Shown: positions 1-7,562, numbered from the stretch's first letter. The stretch is 12,306 nucleotides of DNA from Pseudomonadota bacterium (GCA_023422555.1 JAFAGQ010000014.1:1-12306), one strand, 5' to 3'. Program-made: numbers and translations. Notes: generated from the sequence alone by a model not told the origin.

Positions 1-56
1 CCACGATTTCTTCCACCCTCAAAGCGCTTGTTGAATAACTCTTGCAAGGAATGACC

Positions 57-797
57 ATGAAGCCATCTCGCATTTTCCTGACAGCCCTGCTGGCCCTTGG
101 CCTGGCAGCTCCCTCTCTTTCCGGTGCTGCCGATGCGCCGCTGCGCGTCGTTACCGATGCCACCTTCCCTCCCATGGAGTTTTATAAGGACGGCAAGCCT
201 ACCGGTTTTGACATCGAACTGATACATGCACTGGGCGAAGAAATGAAGCGCCCGGTCGAACTCATCAATATTGATTTCAAGGGCCTGATTCCTGCGATTG
301 TCTCCGGTCGCGCCGACGCCGCCATTTCCGGTATTTACATCACCCCGGAGCGTAAAAACGTAGTGGACTTCACCGACTCCTATTATGCCGGCGGCCTGGT
401 GGTATTGACCAAAAAAGACAGCAGCATCAAGAGCCTGAAAGACCTGGACGGCAAAAAAATCACCGTTCAGGTGGGTACCAAATCGGTCAACTATCTGACA
501 GAGCACTTTCCCAAGGTCAATCGCGTGGAAGTGGAGAAAAACGAAGAGATGTTCAATCTGGTCAAGATTGGTCGCGCTGACGCTGCCGTGACAGGTCGCC
601 CGGCAGCCAAGCTGTATGCGCAGCACAATCCCGACTTCACGGTACTGGATGAACAGATCACGACAGAAGAGTACGGCATTGCCGTCAGTAAATCACAACC
701 GGAATTACGAGATGCATTGAATGCAGCACTGAAAAAACTGCGCGATAACGGCAAATATCAATCCATCGAGAAAAAATGGTTTGAGGCCAAGTCATGA
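57..797 (+). CDS. ABC transporter periplasmic solute-binding protein, polar amino acid (GlnH/HisJ) family
   Basis: Predicted periplasmic receptor that captures a small ligand and delivers it to the permease/ATPase encoded directly downstream. An ATG at 57 is preferred: AAGGA at 46-50 sits 6 nt upstream, whereas the in-frame TTG at 42 and ATG at 51 overlap or abut that site. This gives 246 residues, normal for the family. Residues 1-25 form a Sec signal peptide (basic start, Leu/Ala-rich core, cleavage near GAA). The mature part is a complete SBP_bac_3 domain: VVTDATFPPMEF at 31-42, GFDIEL near 50-55, GIYITPERK at 92-100, and a C-terminal KKWF. Arg99 matches the carboxylate-binding Arg75 of E. 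coli GlnH. From a remembered alignment, GlnH Thr70, Lys115, His156 and Asp157 correspond here to Tyr94, Gln138, Thr179 and Gly180, so the ligand is probably not glutamine. The gene overlaps the permease start by 4 nt. With hutG nearby, histidine or a related imidazole compound is a reasonable guess, but the specificity is unproven. Confidence 0.93.
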   Translation: MKPSRIFLTALLALGLAAPSLSGAADAPLRVVTDATFPPMEFYKDGKPTGFDIELIHALGEEMKRPVELINIDFKGLIPAIVSGRADAAISGIYITPERKNVVDFTDSYYAGGLVVLTKKDSSIKSLKDLDGKKITVQVGTKSVNYLTEHFPKVNRVEVEKNEEMFNLVKIGRADAAVTGRPAAKLYAQHNPDFTVLDEQITTEEYGIAVSKSQPELRDALNAALKKLRDNGKYQSIEKKWFEAKS

Positions 798-1462
798 ATC
801 TGGATTTCACTCCCGTACTCGCCGGCTGGGAACCACTGCTGCAGGGAACGCTGGTCACGATTGAAGTGACCGCCGGCGCCCTGCTGCTTTCCTGCATTGT
901 CGGCCTGCTGATCGGTATTGGCCGACTGAACCCGGAGCGCAAGGTCATTTACTTTCTGTGCAGCGCCTATCTGACCATCTTCCGCGGCACACCGCTGCTG
1001 GTGCAATTGTTCATCTGGTTTTTCGGCCTGCCGCAGTTTGGCATTCTGCTGCCTGCGTTCATGTGTGGTGTGCTCGGTTTGGGTATGTACTCGGCTTCGT
1101 ATGTTTCTGAAGTCGTACGTGGTTCCATTCAGTCTGTGGACAAAGGTCAGGGCGAAGCAGCACGTTCACTGGGAATGTCAGCCCGCCAGGCCATGCGCAA
1201 GATTATTCTGCCGCAGGCACTGGTGCGCATGATTCCCCCATTGGGTAACGAATTCATTGCGCTCATCAAAAACTCTGCCCTGGTTTCGCTGTTGACCATT
1301 CATGATGTCATGCATGAGGGACAGAAAATTATCAGTGTGTCCTACCGCTCGCTGGAAACCTATCTGGTGATCGCCGTGATCTATCTTGTACTCACCGTGA
1401 CCGCGATGCTGATTCTGCGCAAAATTGAAAACTCACTCAAGGCCGGAGGAATGGTGCAATGA
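794..1462 (+). CDS. ABC transporter permease, HisM/GlnP family
   Basis: Inner-membrane channel subunit of the importer, 222 residues, a usual length for single-domain permeases of the polar amino acid family. About five hydrophobic segments are visible (near residues 20-42, 52-80, 84-105, 150-170 and 188-208). The FRGTP motif lies at 63-67. The cytoplasmic EAA loop, which docks on the ATPase, is at about 121-141 (GEAARSLGMS, then IILPQAL). Only one permease gene is present in this cluster, so the channel is probably a homodimer. Translation is coupled to the binding protein by the ATGA overlap at 794-797, and a GAGG site at 783-786 gives a 7-nt spacing to the ATG. The stop overlaps the ATPase start in the same way. 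Assignment to the family is firm; the substrate is not shown by the sequence. Confidence 0.94.
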   Translation: MNLDFTPVLAGWEPLLQGTLVTIEVTAGALLLSCIVGLLIGIGRLNPERKVIYFLCSAYLTIFRGTPLLVQLFIWFFGLPQFGILLPAFMCGVLGLGMYSASYVSEVVRGSIQSVDKGQGEAARSLGMSARQAMRKIILPQALVRMIPPLGNEFIALIKNSALVSLLTIHDVMHEGQKIISVSYRSLETYLVIAVIYLVLTVTAMLILRKIENSLKAGGMVQ

Positions 1463-2214
1463 AGCCATCCATGATTCATCTGGATCGCGTGGAAAAGTCC
1501 TACGGCGATCATCAAGTCCTCAAAGGCGTGAGCCTGGATATTGAAAAATCCTCTGTGGTGGTATTGATTGGCCCCAGCGGCTCCGGCAAAAGCACACTGC
1601 TGCGTTGCTGTAATGGTCTGGAGACGGCACAGAAAGGCGACATCACCATCAACGGGCAGCCATTGCTGCGCGATGGCAAACTGATTTCAGAAAAGGATCT
1701 GAACGCCCTTCGCATGAATGTCGGCATGGTGTTTCAATCGTTCAATCTGTTCCCGCATTTGTCCGTTCTGGACAACATCACCATCGCGCCGCGCACGCTC
1801 AAAAACATGTCCGAGGCCGATGCACGCAAACTTGCCCTGTCCCTTCTTGAAAAGGTCGGACTCAGGGAGAAAGCCGACGCCATGCCCGCCAGTCTTTCCG
1901 GCGGACAAAAGCAGCGTGTTGCCATTGCGCGAGCGCTGGCAATGGAACCGGAAGTGATGCTGTTCGACGAACCCACATCAGCCCTTGATCCTGAACTGGT
2001 GGGCGAGGTGCTGCAGGTCATGAAACTGCTTGCCAAAGAAGGCATGACCATGCTGGTAGTCACGCATGAAATGGGCTTTGCACGAGATGTCGCGGACAAG
2101 GTCGTGGTGATGGACCATGGAGTGATTCTTGAACAGGATATTCCATCTGTCATTTTTTCGCAGCCCGCGCACGAACGCACGCGTTCGTTCCTGCAGGCCG
2201 TTCTGAGCACCTGA
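1459..2214 (+). CDS. ABC transporter ATP-binding protein, GlnQ/HisP family
   Basis: Cytoplasmic ATPase that drives the importer, 251 residues, full length. All nucleotide-binding motifs are intact: Walker A GPSGSGKST at 38-46, Q-loop Gln93 in VFQSFNLFPH, signature LSGGQKQR at 146-153, Walker B VMLFDEP at 166-172 with catalytic Glu171, D-loop SALD, and switch His203 in VTHEMGFA. The NLFPHL and THEMGFARDVAD stretches are typical of the polar amino acid ATPases (GlnQ/HisP/ArtP). A strong ribosome-binding site, GGAGGA at 1445-1450, lies 8 nt before the ATG inside the end of the permease gene. The gene ends 14 nt before hutG, which suggests that the transporter and the enzyme share a transcript. 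Confidence 0.96.
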   Translation: MKPSMIHLDRVEKSYGDHQVLKGVSLDIEKSSVVVLIGPSGSGKSTLLRCCNGLETAQKGDITINGQPLLRDGKLISEKDLNALRMNVGMVFQSFNLFPHLSVLDNITIAPRTLKNMSEADARKLALSLLEKVGLREKADAMPASLSGGQKQRVAIARALAMEPEVMLFDEPTSALDPELVGEVLQVMKLLAKEGMTMLVVTHEMGFARDVADKVVVMDHGVILEQDIPSVIFSQPAHERTRSFLQAVLST

Positions 2215-2228
2215 ACTGAAGAATCAAC

Positions 2229-3188
2229 ATGCCAAATGAAATATTCTCGTGGACGGGCCGAAGCGACTCGTCCGAGCGTGGAGACACCACGCGCATTCAT
2301 CAGATCGCGCGCAAGCTGGCTTCCGGTTCAACTGACACCAATGCCGGCGCCGTGATTCTGGGTTTTTGCTGCGATGAAGGCGTACGCCGCAATCATGGAC
2401 GCACGGGCGCGCGCCAGGCACCGGATCAGGTACGTCGAGCACTTGCCGGTCTGCCTGCACACCAGCTGAAACAGCTTATCGATGCCGGAGACATCCATTG
2501 CGTTGAGGAACAGTTGGAATTGGCGCAGCAGCAACTGGGGCAACGTATCAGCGAACTGCTGAATGCAGGATCGACGCTGGCGGTCGTCGGCGGCGGCCAT
2601 GAAATTGCGTATGGCAGCTATCTGGGCCTGGATCAGCATTTGCGCGAAAAAGCATCTCTAGGAAAAACGCTGATTCTGAACCTGGATGCGCATTTTGATC
2701 TGCGCACCAGCCGCCCCGGCAGTTCCGGCACGCCCTTTGATCAGATCTTTGAACATGCGCAACAACACAGTCGCGATATCCACTACTGCTGCCTGGGCGT
2801 TTCCATTCTGTCGAATACACCCGGCCTGTTCGCGCGGGCGAAAGAACTGGGCGTGGCCTATATGGAAGATACCCAGATGCTGGAAAGTCGCCTGAACGAC
2901 GTGACGCGATTCGTCAACACGCAACTGGCAGACGTTGATCATGTGTATATGACAATTGACATGGACGTTCTGCCCGCCTGGCAGGCGCCCGGCGTCTCAG
3001 CCCCCGCGCCCTATGGCGTAAGCATGAATGTGGTGGAAGCCATACTTGAGCAGGTCAAAGCCTCGGGCAAACTGCGCTTGCTGGATATCGCGGAAATCAA
3101 TCCGGAATTTGATCGCGATAATCTGACCGCAAAAACCGCTGCACGCCTGCTGTGGCGTTATTTTCAGCCTTCGCGGGAACAAGTCTGA
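2229..3188 (+). CDS. hutG: Formimidoylglutamase (N-formimidoyl-L-glutamate to glutamate + formamide), ureohydrolase family
   Basis: Binuclear manganese hydrolase of the arginase/ureohydrolase fold. It would act in the cytoplasm on N-formimidoyl-L-glutamate, the product of the histidine pathway (HutH, HutU, HutI), giving glutamate and formamide. The protein has 319 residues, normal for the family. Expected metal ligands are His124 in GGGHE (121-125), Asp153, His155 and Asp157 in NLDAHFDLR, and Asp244 and Asp246 in TIDMDVLP. The GGGHE form and the SSGTPF stretch (165-170) fit formimidoylglutamase; arginases and agmatinases usually have GGDHS. A conserved DIAEINPEFDRD segment lies at 286-297. 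A weak GAAGAA site at 2218-2223 precedes the ATG. The name hutG is used for a different enzyme (N-formylglutamate deformylase) in pseudomonads; here it means the ureohydrolase. The other hut genes are not in the window and could lie upstream. A guanidino-compound hydrolase remains a less likely alternative. Confidence 0.9.
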   Translation: MPNEIFSWTGRSDSSERGDTTRIHQIARKLASGSTDTNAGAVILGFCCDEGVRRNHGRTGARQAPDQVRRALAGLPAHQLKQLIDAGDIHCVEEQLELAQQQLGQRISELLNAGSTLAVVGGGHEIAYGSYLGLDQHLREKASLGKTLILNLDAHFDLRTSRPGSSGTPFDQIFEHAQQHSRDIHYCCLGVSILSNTPGLFARAKELGVAYMEDTQMLESRLNDVTRFVNTQLADVDHVYMTIDMDVLPAWQAPGVSAPAPYGVSMNVVEAILEQVKASGKLRLLDIAEINPEFDRDNLTAKTAARLLWRYFQPSREQV

Positions 3189-3190
3189 TC

Positions 3191-3228
3191 AAAAAAAGAA
3201 CCGGGCGGTAACATTCGTAGTCCGCCCG
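3191..3228 (-). terminator. Intrinsic terminator for the minus-strand transcript ending at trmL
   Basis: A perfect 7-bp GC stem (CGGGCGG at 3202-3208 with CCGCCCG at 3222-3228) encloses a 13-nt loop. Read on the minus strand, the stem is followed by GTTC and a run of seven T, the classical layout. On the + strand no T run follows, so it should not efficiently stop hutG transcription. It lies about 120 nt past the trmL stop and just beyond the hutG stop. Confidence 0.7.
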
Positions 3229-3302
3229 CGCATGCCTAATAGGGCGATTTGTGGCGTTTCCCACGGTAGGTCGCTGAGCCATATCAAGTCACGTTGAATC
3301 GC

Positions 3303-3334
3303 GCGGCTTCACCGATCGACACAGTACAAGCCGC
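3303..3334. other. Inverted repeat between convergent hutG and trmL
   Basis: GCGGCTT at 3303-3309 pairs perfectly with AAGCCGC at 3328-3334 across an 18-nt loop. On the + strand a short TTTT lies at 3343-3346, too far from the stem for a good terminator. It may weakly end or stabilise the hutG message; its function is not clear. Confidence 0.3.
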
Positions 3335-3345
3335 TGCTCCGCTTT

Positions 3346-3810
3346 TCAGTTGCCGCCGTTAAACCCCAGTTGGCGCCAGGCTTCGTAGCTGACAATGGCA
3401 ACCGCGTTTGACAGGTTCATGCTGCGGTTATTGGGTAGCATCGGGATCCGCAGCCTGTCCGGCTCCGGGATGCTCGCCATCACTTCGGGTGCAAGACCCG
3501 TCGTTTCAGCGCCAAACAGCAGGACGTCCTCATCCTGGAAGGACACTTCCGTGTAGGCGCGTGTGCCCTTGGTGGTAATGGCAAAAATCCGCTGCCCCGG
3601 GACCGCTGCAAGAAAGGCCGCATAATCTGCATGAATCGAGACTTTGGCCATATCGTGATAGTCCAGTCCGGCCCTTCGCATTTTTGCGTCGTCAATGCGA
3701 AACCCCATGGGTTCAATCAAATGCAGCCAGCAACCGTTATTGGCAATCAGGCGAATGATGTTGCCAGTATTGGGGGCAATTTTGGGTTCGAAAAGAGCAA
3801 TATGGAGCAT
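3346..3810 (-). CDS. trmL: tRNA (cytidine(34)-2'-O)-methyltransferase, SPOUT family
   Basis: SAM-dependent 2'-O-methyltransferase that modifies the wobble nucleotide 34 of certain leucine tRNAs in E. coli. At 154 residues it is the typical minimal SPOUT protein, without an added RNA-binding domain, and is expected to act as a homodimer. Motifs in order: FEPKIAPNTGNIIRL (7-21), LHLIEPMGF (29-37), MRRAGLDY (44-51), the SAM-binding knot segments LLFGAETTGL (97-106) and RIPM (121-124), and RSMNLSNAVAIVSYEAWR (129-146), where the Ser-Asn pair and following helix are diagnostic. No strong ribosome-binding site is visible before the ATG. The gene is 119 nt past the trkH stop on the same strand and could be the last gene of that transcript or have its own promoter, which I could not identify. 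Confidence 0.95.
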   Translation of the reverse strand: MLHIALFEPKIAPNTGNIIRLIANNGCWLHLIEPMGFRIDDAKMRRAGLDYHDMAKVSIHADYAAFLAAVPGQRIFAITTKGTRAYTEVSFQDEDVLLFGAETTGLAPEVMASIPEPDRLRIPMLPNNRSMNLSNAVAIVSYEAWRQLGFNGGN

Positions 3811-3872
3811 GAGATAATAGGGACTGGCGAATCTTAAAACTTGGGGAAATGTAAAACTGTGGGAACTGAGTC

Positions 3873-3894
3873 CCGGGCATATCTGAGCGCCCGG
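3873..3894. other. GC-rich hairpin between trkH and trmL
   Basis: CCGGGC (3873-3878) pairs with GCCCGG (3889-3894) across a 10-nt loop. It lies 36 nt past the trkH stop. No T run follows on either strand, so it is not a convincing intrinsic terminator. It could partially attenuate read-through from trkH into trmL. Confidence 0.3.
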
Positions 3895-3929
3895 AATGCA
3901 ACAGAATAAGCCTAACTGCCGATAATCCC

Positions 3930-5399
3930 TTATTTCTTCCAGAAACCGGGCGTAAAGAGCACCAGGATGGTAAAAAACTCAAGTCGTCCGATCAGCATAG
4001 CAAAGGTGCAGATCCACATCTGGAAATTGCTCAGATGCGCATAGTTGCTCATGGGCCCGACAGTTCCCAGGCCTGGTCCGATATTGGACAGACTGGCGAA
4101 TACAGCCGAAGATGCTGTGGTTAAATCCAGCCCGGAAATCACCATCACCCCCGTCAGCACGACGTTCATGATAACGAATACCAGCACGAAGGTCATGATG
4201 GATGAAACAATCGCCGGCGGTACAATGCGGTTGCGCAGTCTGACTGGACAGATAGCATGAGGGTGCAGCAACTTGCGCAATTCGGCACGGATCTGTTTGA
4301 GAATCAGGATCACGCGAATCAGCTTGATACCACCACCGGTAGAACCCGCAGACGAGGAAAAACTGCCCAGCAACAGCATGATCACCGGCAGCAATACCGG
4401 CCAGTGCAGGTAGTCGGTATTGGCAAACCCGGTTGTGGTTGCCAGCGAAATGGTATTGAACATGCCGTAGCGGAAGGCTTCGCCAAGCGTTGGATAGACA
4501 CGATCCACGTACAGCCAGGTACTGACAATCACGCCACCCAGCAAGAGAATAGACAGAAATATTTTGGTCTCGGGACAGGTCAGGTAATACCGCAAGCTTC
4601 GAAACCGCAGCACGTTGTAGTGCGTGGCAAAATTGATGCCGGCAAACATCATGAAGACGCAGGCGACAGTATCGACCAGCGGCGAATCGTAGTGCTGAAA
4701 ACCCTCGTCATAGATGGAAAAACCGCCAAGCGCCATGGTTGACGCTGCATGACACCAGGCATCGAACCAGGACAGACCGGCAAAATGGTAGCACAGCACA
4801 CAAATGGCGGAGGCCGTGATGTAGATGGCATAGAGCGCCTTGGCGGTACCGGCAATACGCGGCGTCAGCTTTTCTTCCTTCATGGGACCAGGTATCTCGC
4901 CGCGCATCACCTGATGGCCACCCACACCCAGTAGCGGCATGATCGCGACCGCCATGACCAGAATTCCCATACCACCAACCCAGATCAGCGTCACGCGCCA
5001 GATATTCACAGAAGGCGGTAGCTTCGAGATATTGTCCAGTACCGACGCCCCCGTGGTAGTCAGCCCGGACATGGCCTCGTAATAGGCGTGCGTAAAGGTG
5101 AGCGAGTGACCTTCAATATAGGCATCGAACACAAAAGGCAGTGACGCAATCAGCGGAAAGACCAGCCAGACCAGCGATACCAGAAGTAGTCCGTTGCGCG
5201 GATTGATCTCGTCTTTGGAACTGCTTGTGAGTTTCCACAGCAGCGCCGACACCCCAAGGGCAATGCCAAGGCTGAACAGGAAAGCGTTATGTGCGCCGTC
5301 TTCAAAATACAGGGAGACGCACAGAGGAAATAACAGAATGGTGGAAAACCCAAGCATTGTCAGGCTGAGCGCATGCAGGACGTTCAGAATATTGCGCAT
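3930..5399 (-). CDS. trkH: Trk/Ktr-type potassium uptake protein, membrane channel subunit
   Basis: K+-translocating subunit of the Trk system in the inner membrane, 489 residues, the usual length. It consists of four repeated membrane-pore-membrane units. The four pore loops, each with a key Gly, are visible: TTTGAS at 114-119, MALGGFS at 222-228, ATTTGFAN at 320-327 and NIGPGLG at 439-445. The SSSAGSTGGGIKLIR stretch at 348-362 matches the intramembrane gate loop and the following conserved segment. The regulatory ring partner TrkA is encoded immediately upstream, with 9 nt between the trkA stop and this ATG, so the two are almost certainly co-translated. All pore glycines are present, so the gene looks functional. 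Confidence 0.96.
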   Translation of the reverse strand: MRNILNVLHALSLTMLGFSTILLFPLCVSLYFEDGAHNAFLFSLGIALGVSALLWKLTSSSKDEINPRNGLLLVSLVWLVFPLIASLPFVFDAYIEGHSLTFTHAYYEAMSGLTTTGASVLDNISKLPPSVNIWRVTLIWVGGMGILVMAVAIMPLLGVGGHQVMRGEIPGPMKEEKLTPRIAGTAKALYAIYITASAICVLCYHFAGLSWFDAWCHAASTMALGGFSIYDEGFQHYDSPLVDTVACVFMMFAGINFATHYNVLRFRSLRYYLTCPETKIFLSILLLGGVIVSTWLYVDRVYPTLGEAFRYGMFNTISLATTTGFANTDYLHWPVLLPVIMLLLGSFSSSAGSTGGGIKLIRVILILKQIRAELRKLLHPHAICPVRLRNRIVPPAIVSSIMTFVLVFVIMNVVLTGVMVISGLDLTTASSAVFASLSNIGPGLGTVGPMSNYAHLSNFQMWICTFAMLIGRLEFFTILVLFTPGFWKK

Positions 5400-5408
5400 A
5401 CAGGCAGC

Positions 5409-6785
5409 CTAGAAGAAAAAGACCGAAACCTGGAAGAGCTTTTCCACTCGCCTCATATCGTGCCGGTTTCCGGCATACACGACCACGTGATCACCACGCT
5501 GGATCTGCGTTGTGGGCTCAGGCAGGATGATTTCTTCTTCACGCAGGATGGCAGCGACAATTGCCGTTTTCGGCAGTTTCAGATCGCGGATGGCTTTGCC
5601 CACGACCTGTGAGCTTTTTCTGTCGCCGTTGACTTCAAACTCGATGGCCTCGGCATTTCCCCAGCGCAGTCGGTGGCCGGCCACCACTGCCCCCTGGCGC
5701 ACATCGCGCAACAGTGCACCGATGGTCGCCTGTGAAGGAGACACCGCGATATCGATGAGGCTGCCTTCCATCAGTTCGCCATAGGCCTTGCGGTTGATCA
5801 GGGAGACGACCTTGCGGGCACCCAGCCGTTTGGCCAGCAACGAAGACATGATGTTGTCTTCATCATCATTGGTCAGCGCCAGGAAGGTATCCATCTCTTC
5901 GATGTTTTCATTGTCCAGCAGGGACTCGTCGGTGGCATCACCGTGCAGGACCAGAACCTTGCTGGGTAGTTGCGATGCCAGTGTCTCACAGCGCGCTTTA
6001 CTGGCTTCCAGAATGCGTACGTTATAGCTGCCTTCCGACAATTTGCGGGCCAGCCGGAAACCGATATTGCCGCCACCGGCAATCATGACCGTGCGAACCT
6101 TGCGCGAGACATGCTGCAGTTTAGCGACTGCATCCTTGCCCTGTTGTGTATCGACTGCCACCACCAGTTCGTCACCCTGCTGGATGACCGAGGTGTGATC
6201 CAGCGTCACCGAAGCACCACTGCGATAAATTTCCAGCACGCGAGCGTTCAGATCGGGCAGATTATGACCGGTCTGGTTGACACGCATATTGATCAGCGGA
6301 CTTCCACGACCAATGCGGATGATGAGCAGGCTCAGGCGCCCGCCTCCGAATTCGACTACCTGAAGGGCTTCGGGAAATTCAATCAGGCTGTGCAGATAGG
6401 TCGTGACGCTGTCTTCCGGACTGATGACTGAATCCACGCCAAAGCTTTCCTTGATGAGTTCGACATTGCTTGAATAGGCAGAACTGCGAACACGGGAAAT
6501 ACGGCGAGGAATGTTGAAGACATCTTTGGCGATACGGCATGCCACGAGATTGACCGGATCGGTCGCCGCACAGGCGACCAGAAGATCGGTGTCATCGGCA
6601 CCTGCCGTACGCAATACGTCGGGCATGGAGGCATCTCCCTGCACGCCGCGCAGATCAAAGCGTTCCTGCAGGTAGCGCAGGCGTTCGCCGTCTGAATCGA
6701 CAATCGTGATGTCGTTTTTTTCTGAAACGAGATTCTCGGCGACGCTCGCACCCACACGTCCCGCGCCAAGGATCAGGATTTTCAT
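5409..6785 (-). CDS. trkA: Trk system potassium transport regulatory protein TrkA
   Basis: Cytoplasmic NAD(H)-binding and nucleotide-binding subunit that gates TrkH. It has 458 residues and the duplicated architecture of TrkA: RCK-N with GAGRVG at 7-12, an RCK-C domain around 140-225, a second RCK-N with GGGNIG at 237-242, and a second RCK-C around 370-455. Acidic residues that usually end the second beta strand of each Rossmann fold (Asp30 and Glu260) are present, consistent with NAD(H) binding. The start ATG overlaps the ntrX stop in an ATGA junction (6782-6785), and no separate ribosome-binding site is seen, so translation is probably coupled to ntrX. The C-terminus ends in three Phe residues, a small hydrophobic tail. 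Confidence 0.96.
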   Translation of the reverse strand: MKILILGAGRVGASVAENLVSEKNDITIVDSDGERLRYLQERFDLRGVQGDASMPDVLRTAGADDTDLLVACAATDPVNLVACRIAKDVFNIPRRISRVRSSAYSSNVELIKESFGVDSVISPEDSVTTYLHSLIEFPEALQVVEFGGGRLSLLIIRIGRGSPLINMRVNQTGHNLPDLNARVLEIYRSGASVTLDHTSVIQQGDELVVAVDTQQGKDAVAKLQHVSRKVRTVMIAGGGNIGFRLARKLSEGSYNVRILEASKARCETLASQLPSKVLVLHGDATDESLLDNENIEEMDTFLALTNDDEDNIMSSLLAKRLGARKVVSLINRKAYGELMEGSLIDIAVSPSQATIGALLRDVRQGAVVAGHRLRWGNAEAIEFEVNGDRKSSQVVGKAIRDLKLPKTAIVAAILREEEIILPEPTTQIQRGDHVVVYAGNRHDMRRVEKLFQVSVFFF

Positions 6786-7504
6786 GAGTTGCGTTTGCGG
6801 GAAGAATCAATGCCCAGTTGGCGCAGCTTGCGATAAAGGTGCGTACGTTCCAGGCCGGTTTTTTCTGAAACGCGTGTCATGCTGTGATTCTCGCGACCCA
6901 GATGGTATTCAAAATAGACCCGCTCAAATTCATCACGGGCATCGCGCAGAGGCTGATCCAGAGAGATGCTGCCCAGTTGCGAACCCTGAGCAGGGGCTTC
7001 GGGTGCGGCAGCGGCGGGAGCAGCCTGTACGGCATTGCCTGCTGCGACGGGGGTAGCAGCCCCCATGGGCGCGGCGGCGGGTGCGCGTGCGGCACCATTG
7101 GTTGTGGCAGCCTGCGCCGAAGCCAGTACCTGTTTGGCATGCGGGCGCATAAGACCGGCCTGCACAGTCTTGAGCAATTTCTGCAGAGTGATGGGTTTTT
7201 CCAGGAAGTCCATGGCCCCGATGCGCGTCGCCTCAACCGCGGTATCAACCGTGGCGTGTCCGCTCATCATGATGACCGGCATATCCAGCAGACCCTGTGA
7301 ACCCCACTCCTTGAGCAGACTGACGCCATCGGTATCAGGCATCCAGATGTCAAGAAGAACCAGATCGGGACGGTAGCGCAGACGAGCAGCGCGTGCCTGC
7401 GAGGCATTTTCTGCAAGCTCTACGGTGTGACCTTCGTCGTACAAAATTTCCGACAATAGTTCACGTATACCTATTTCATCATCAACCACCAGAATTCTGG
7501 CCAT
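6782..7504 (-). CDS. ntrX: NtrX-like response regulator lacking the AAA+ domain (receiver + Fis-type HTH)
   Basis: Response regulator expected to be phosphorylated by the adjacent NtrY kinase. It has 240 residues, against roughly 450 for classical NtrX. The receiver domain (about 1-120) is complete: acidic pair Asp8/Asp9, phospho-acceptor Asp52 in LLDIWMPDTDG, Ser81 and Lys103 in FLEKP. Residues about 126-175 form an Ala/Pro/Gly-rich linker. Residues about 183-235 form a Fis-type helix-turn-helix with an NtrX-like end (SEKTGLERTHLYRKLRQLGI at 213-232). The AAA+ ATPase with Walker A/B and the GAFTGA loop is absent, and the DNA is continuous with no stop or frameshift. It cannot remodel sigma-54 polymerase and more likely acts as a direct activator or repressor, as ActR/RegA-type proteins of similar layout do. 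AGGTGA (minus strand, 7511-7516) lies 6 nt before the ATG. Confidence 0.9.
   Translation of the reverse strand: MARILVVDDEIGIRELLSEILYDEGHTVELAENASQARAARLRYRPDLVLLDIWMPDTDGVSLLKEWGSQGLLDMPVIMMSGHATVDTAVEATRIGAMDFLEKPITLQKLLKTVQAGLMRPHAKQVLASAQAATTNGAARAPAAAPMGAATPVAAGNAVQAAPAAAAPEAPAQGSQLGSISLDQPLRDARDEFERVYFEYHLGRENHSMTRVSEKTGLERTHLYRKLRQLGIDSSRKRNS
6990..7130 (-). repeat. Low-complexity Ala/Pro/Gly-coding linker of ntrX
   Basis: This stretch is rich in GCC, GCA, GCG, CCC and GGC codons and encodes the flexible linker between receiver and DNA-binding helix. Short imperfect GC-rich motifs recur, but there is no exact tandem repeat unit. It is coding sequence and likely to vary in length between strains. 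Confidence 0.5.
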
Positions 7505-7562
7505 ATCCTGTCACCTATTACTTTCTGACTGCAGTTTGGTACTGATCAAAGTTCCGGGTTCA

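Noticed and set aside
1..56. Possible tail of an upstream + strand gene (frame ending TAA at 36-38).
   Set aside because: Only 11 codons are available, all three + frames reach a stop within the first 56 bases, and no recognisable C-terminus could be assigned.
1734..2300. 188-codon minus-strand frame opposite the ABC ATPase gene.
   Set aside because: Shadow of a clearly real gene with intact motifs; its translation has no recognisable domain.
4257..4742. 161-codon + strand frame opposite trkH.
   Set aside because: Antisense to a well-conserved membrane protein gene. The product is Gln/His/Gly-rich without structure, as expected from reading trkH backwards.
6990..7130. GC-rich repetitive stretch considered as a tandem repeat or CRISPR-like array.
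   Set aside because: No exact repeat unit or spacers; it is explained by Ala/Pro codons of the ntrX linker.
6782..7504. Short ntrX considered as a pseudogene from an internal deletion.
   Set aside because: The frame is continuous, receiver and HTH residues are intact, start and ribosome-binding site are good, and the stop is coupled to trkA; a functional short form is more likely.
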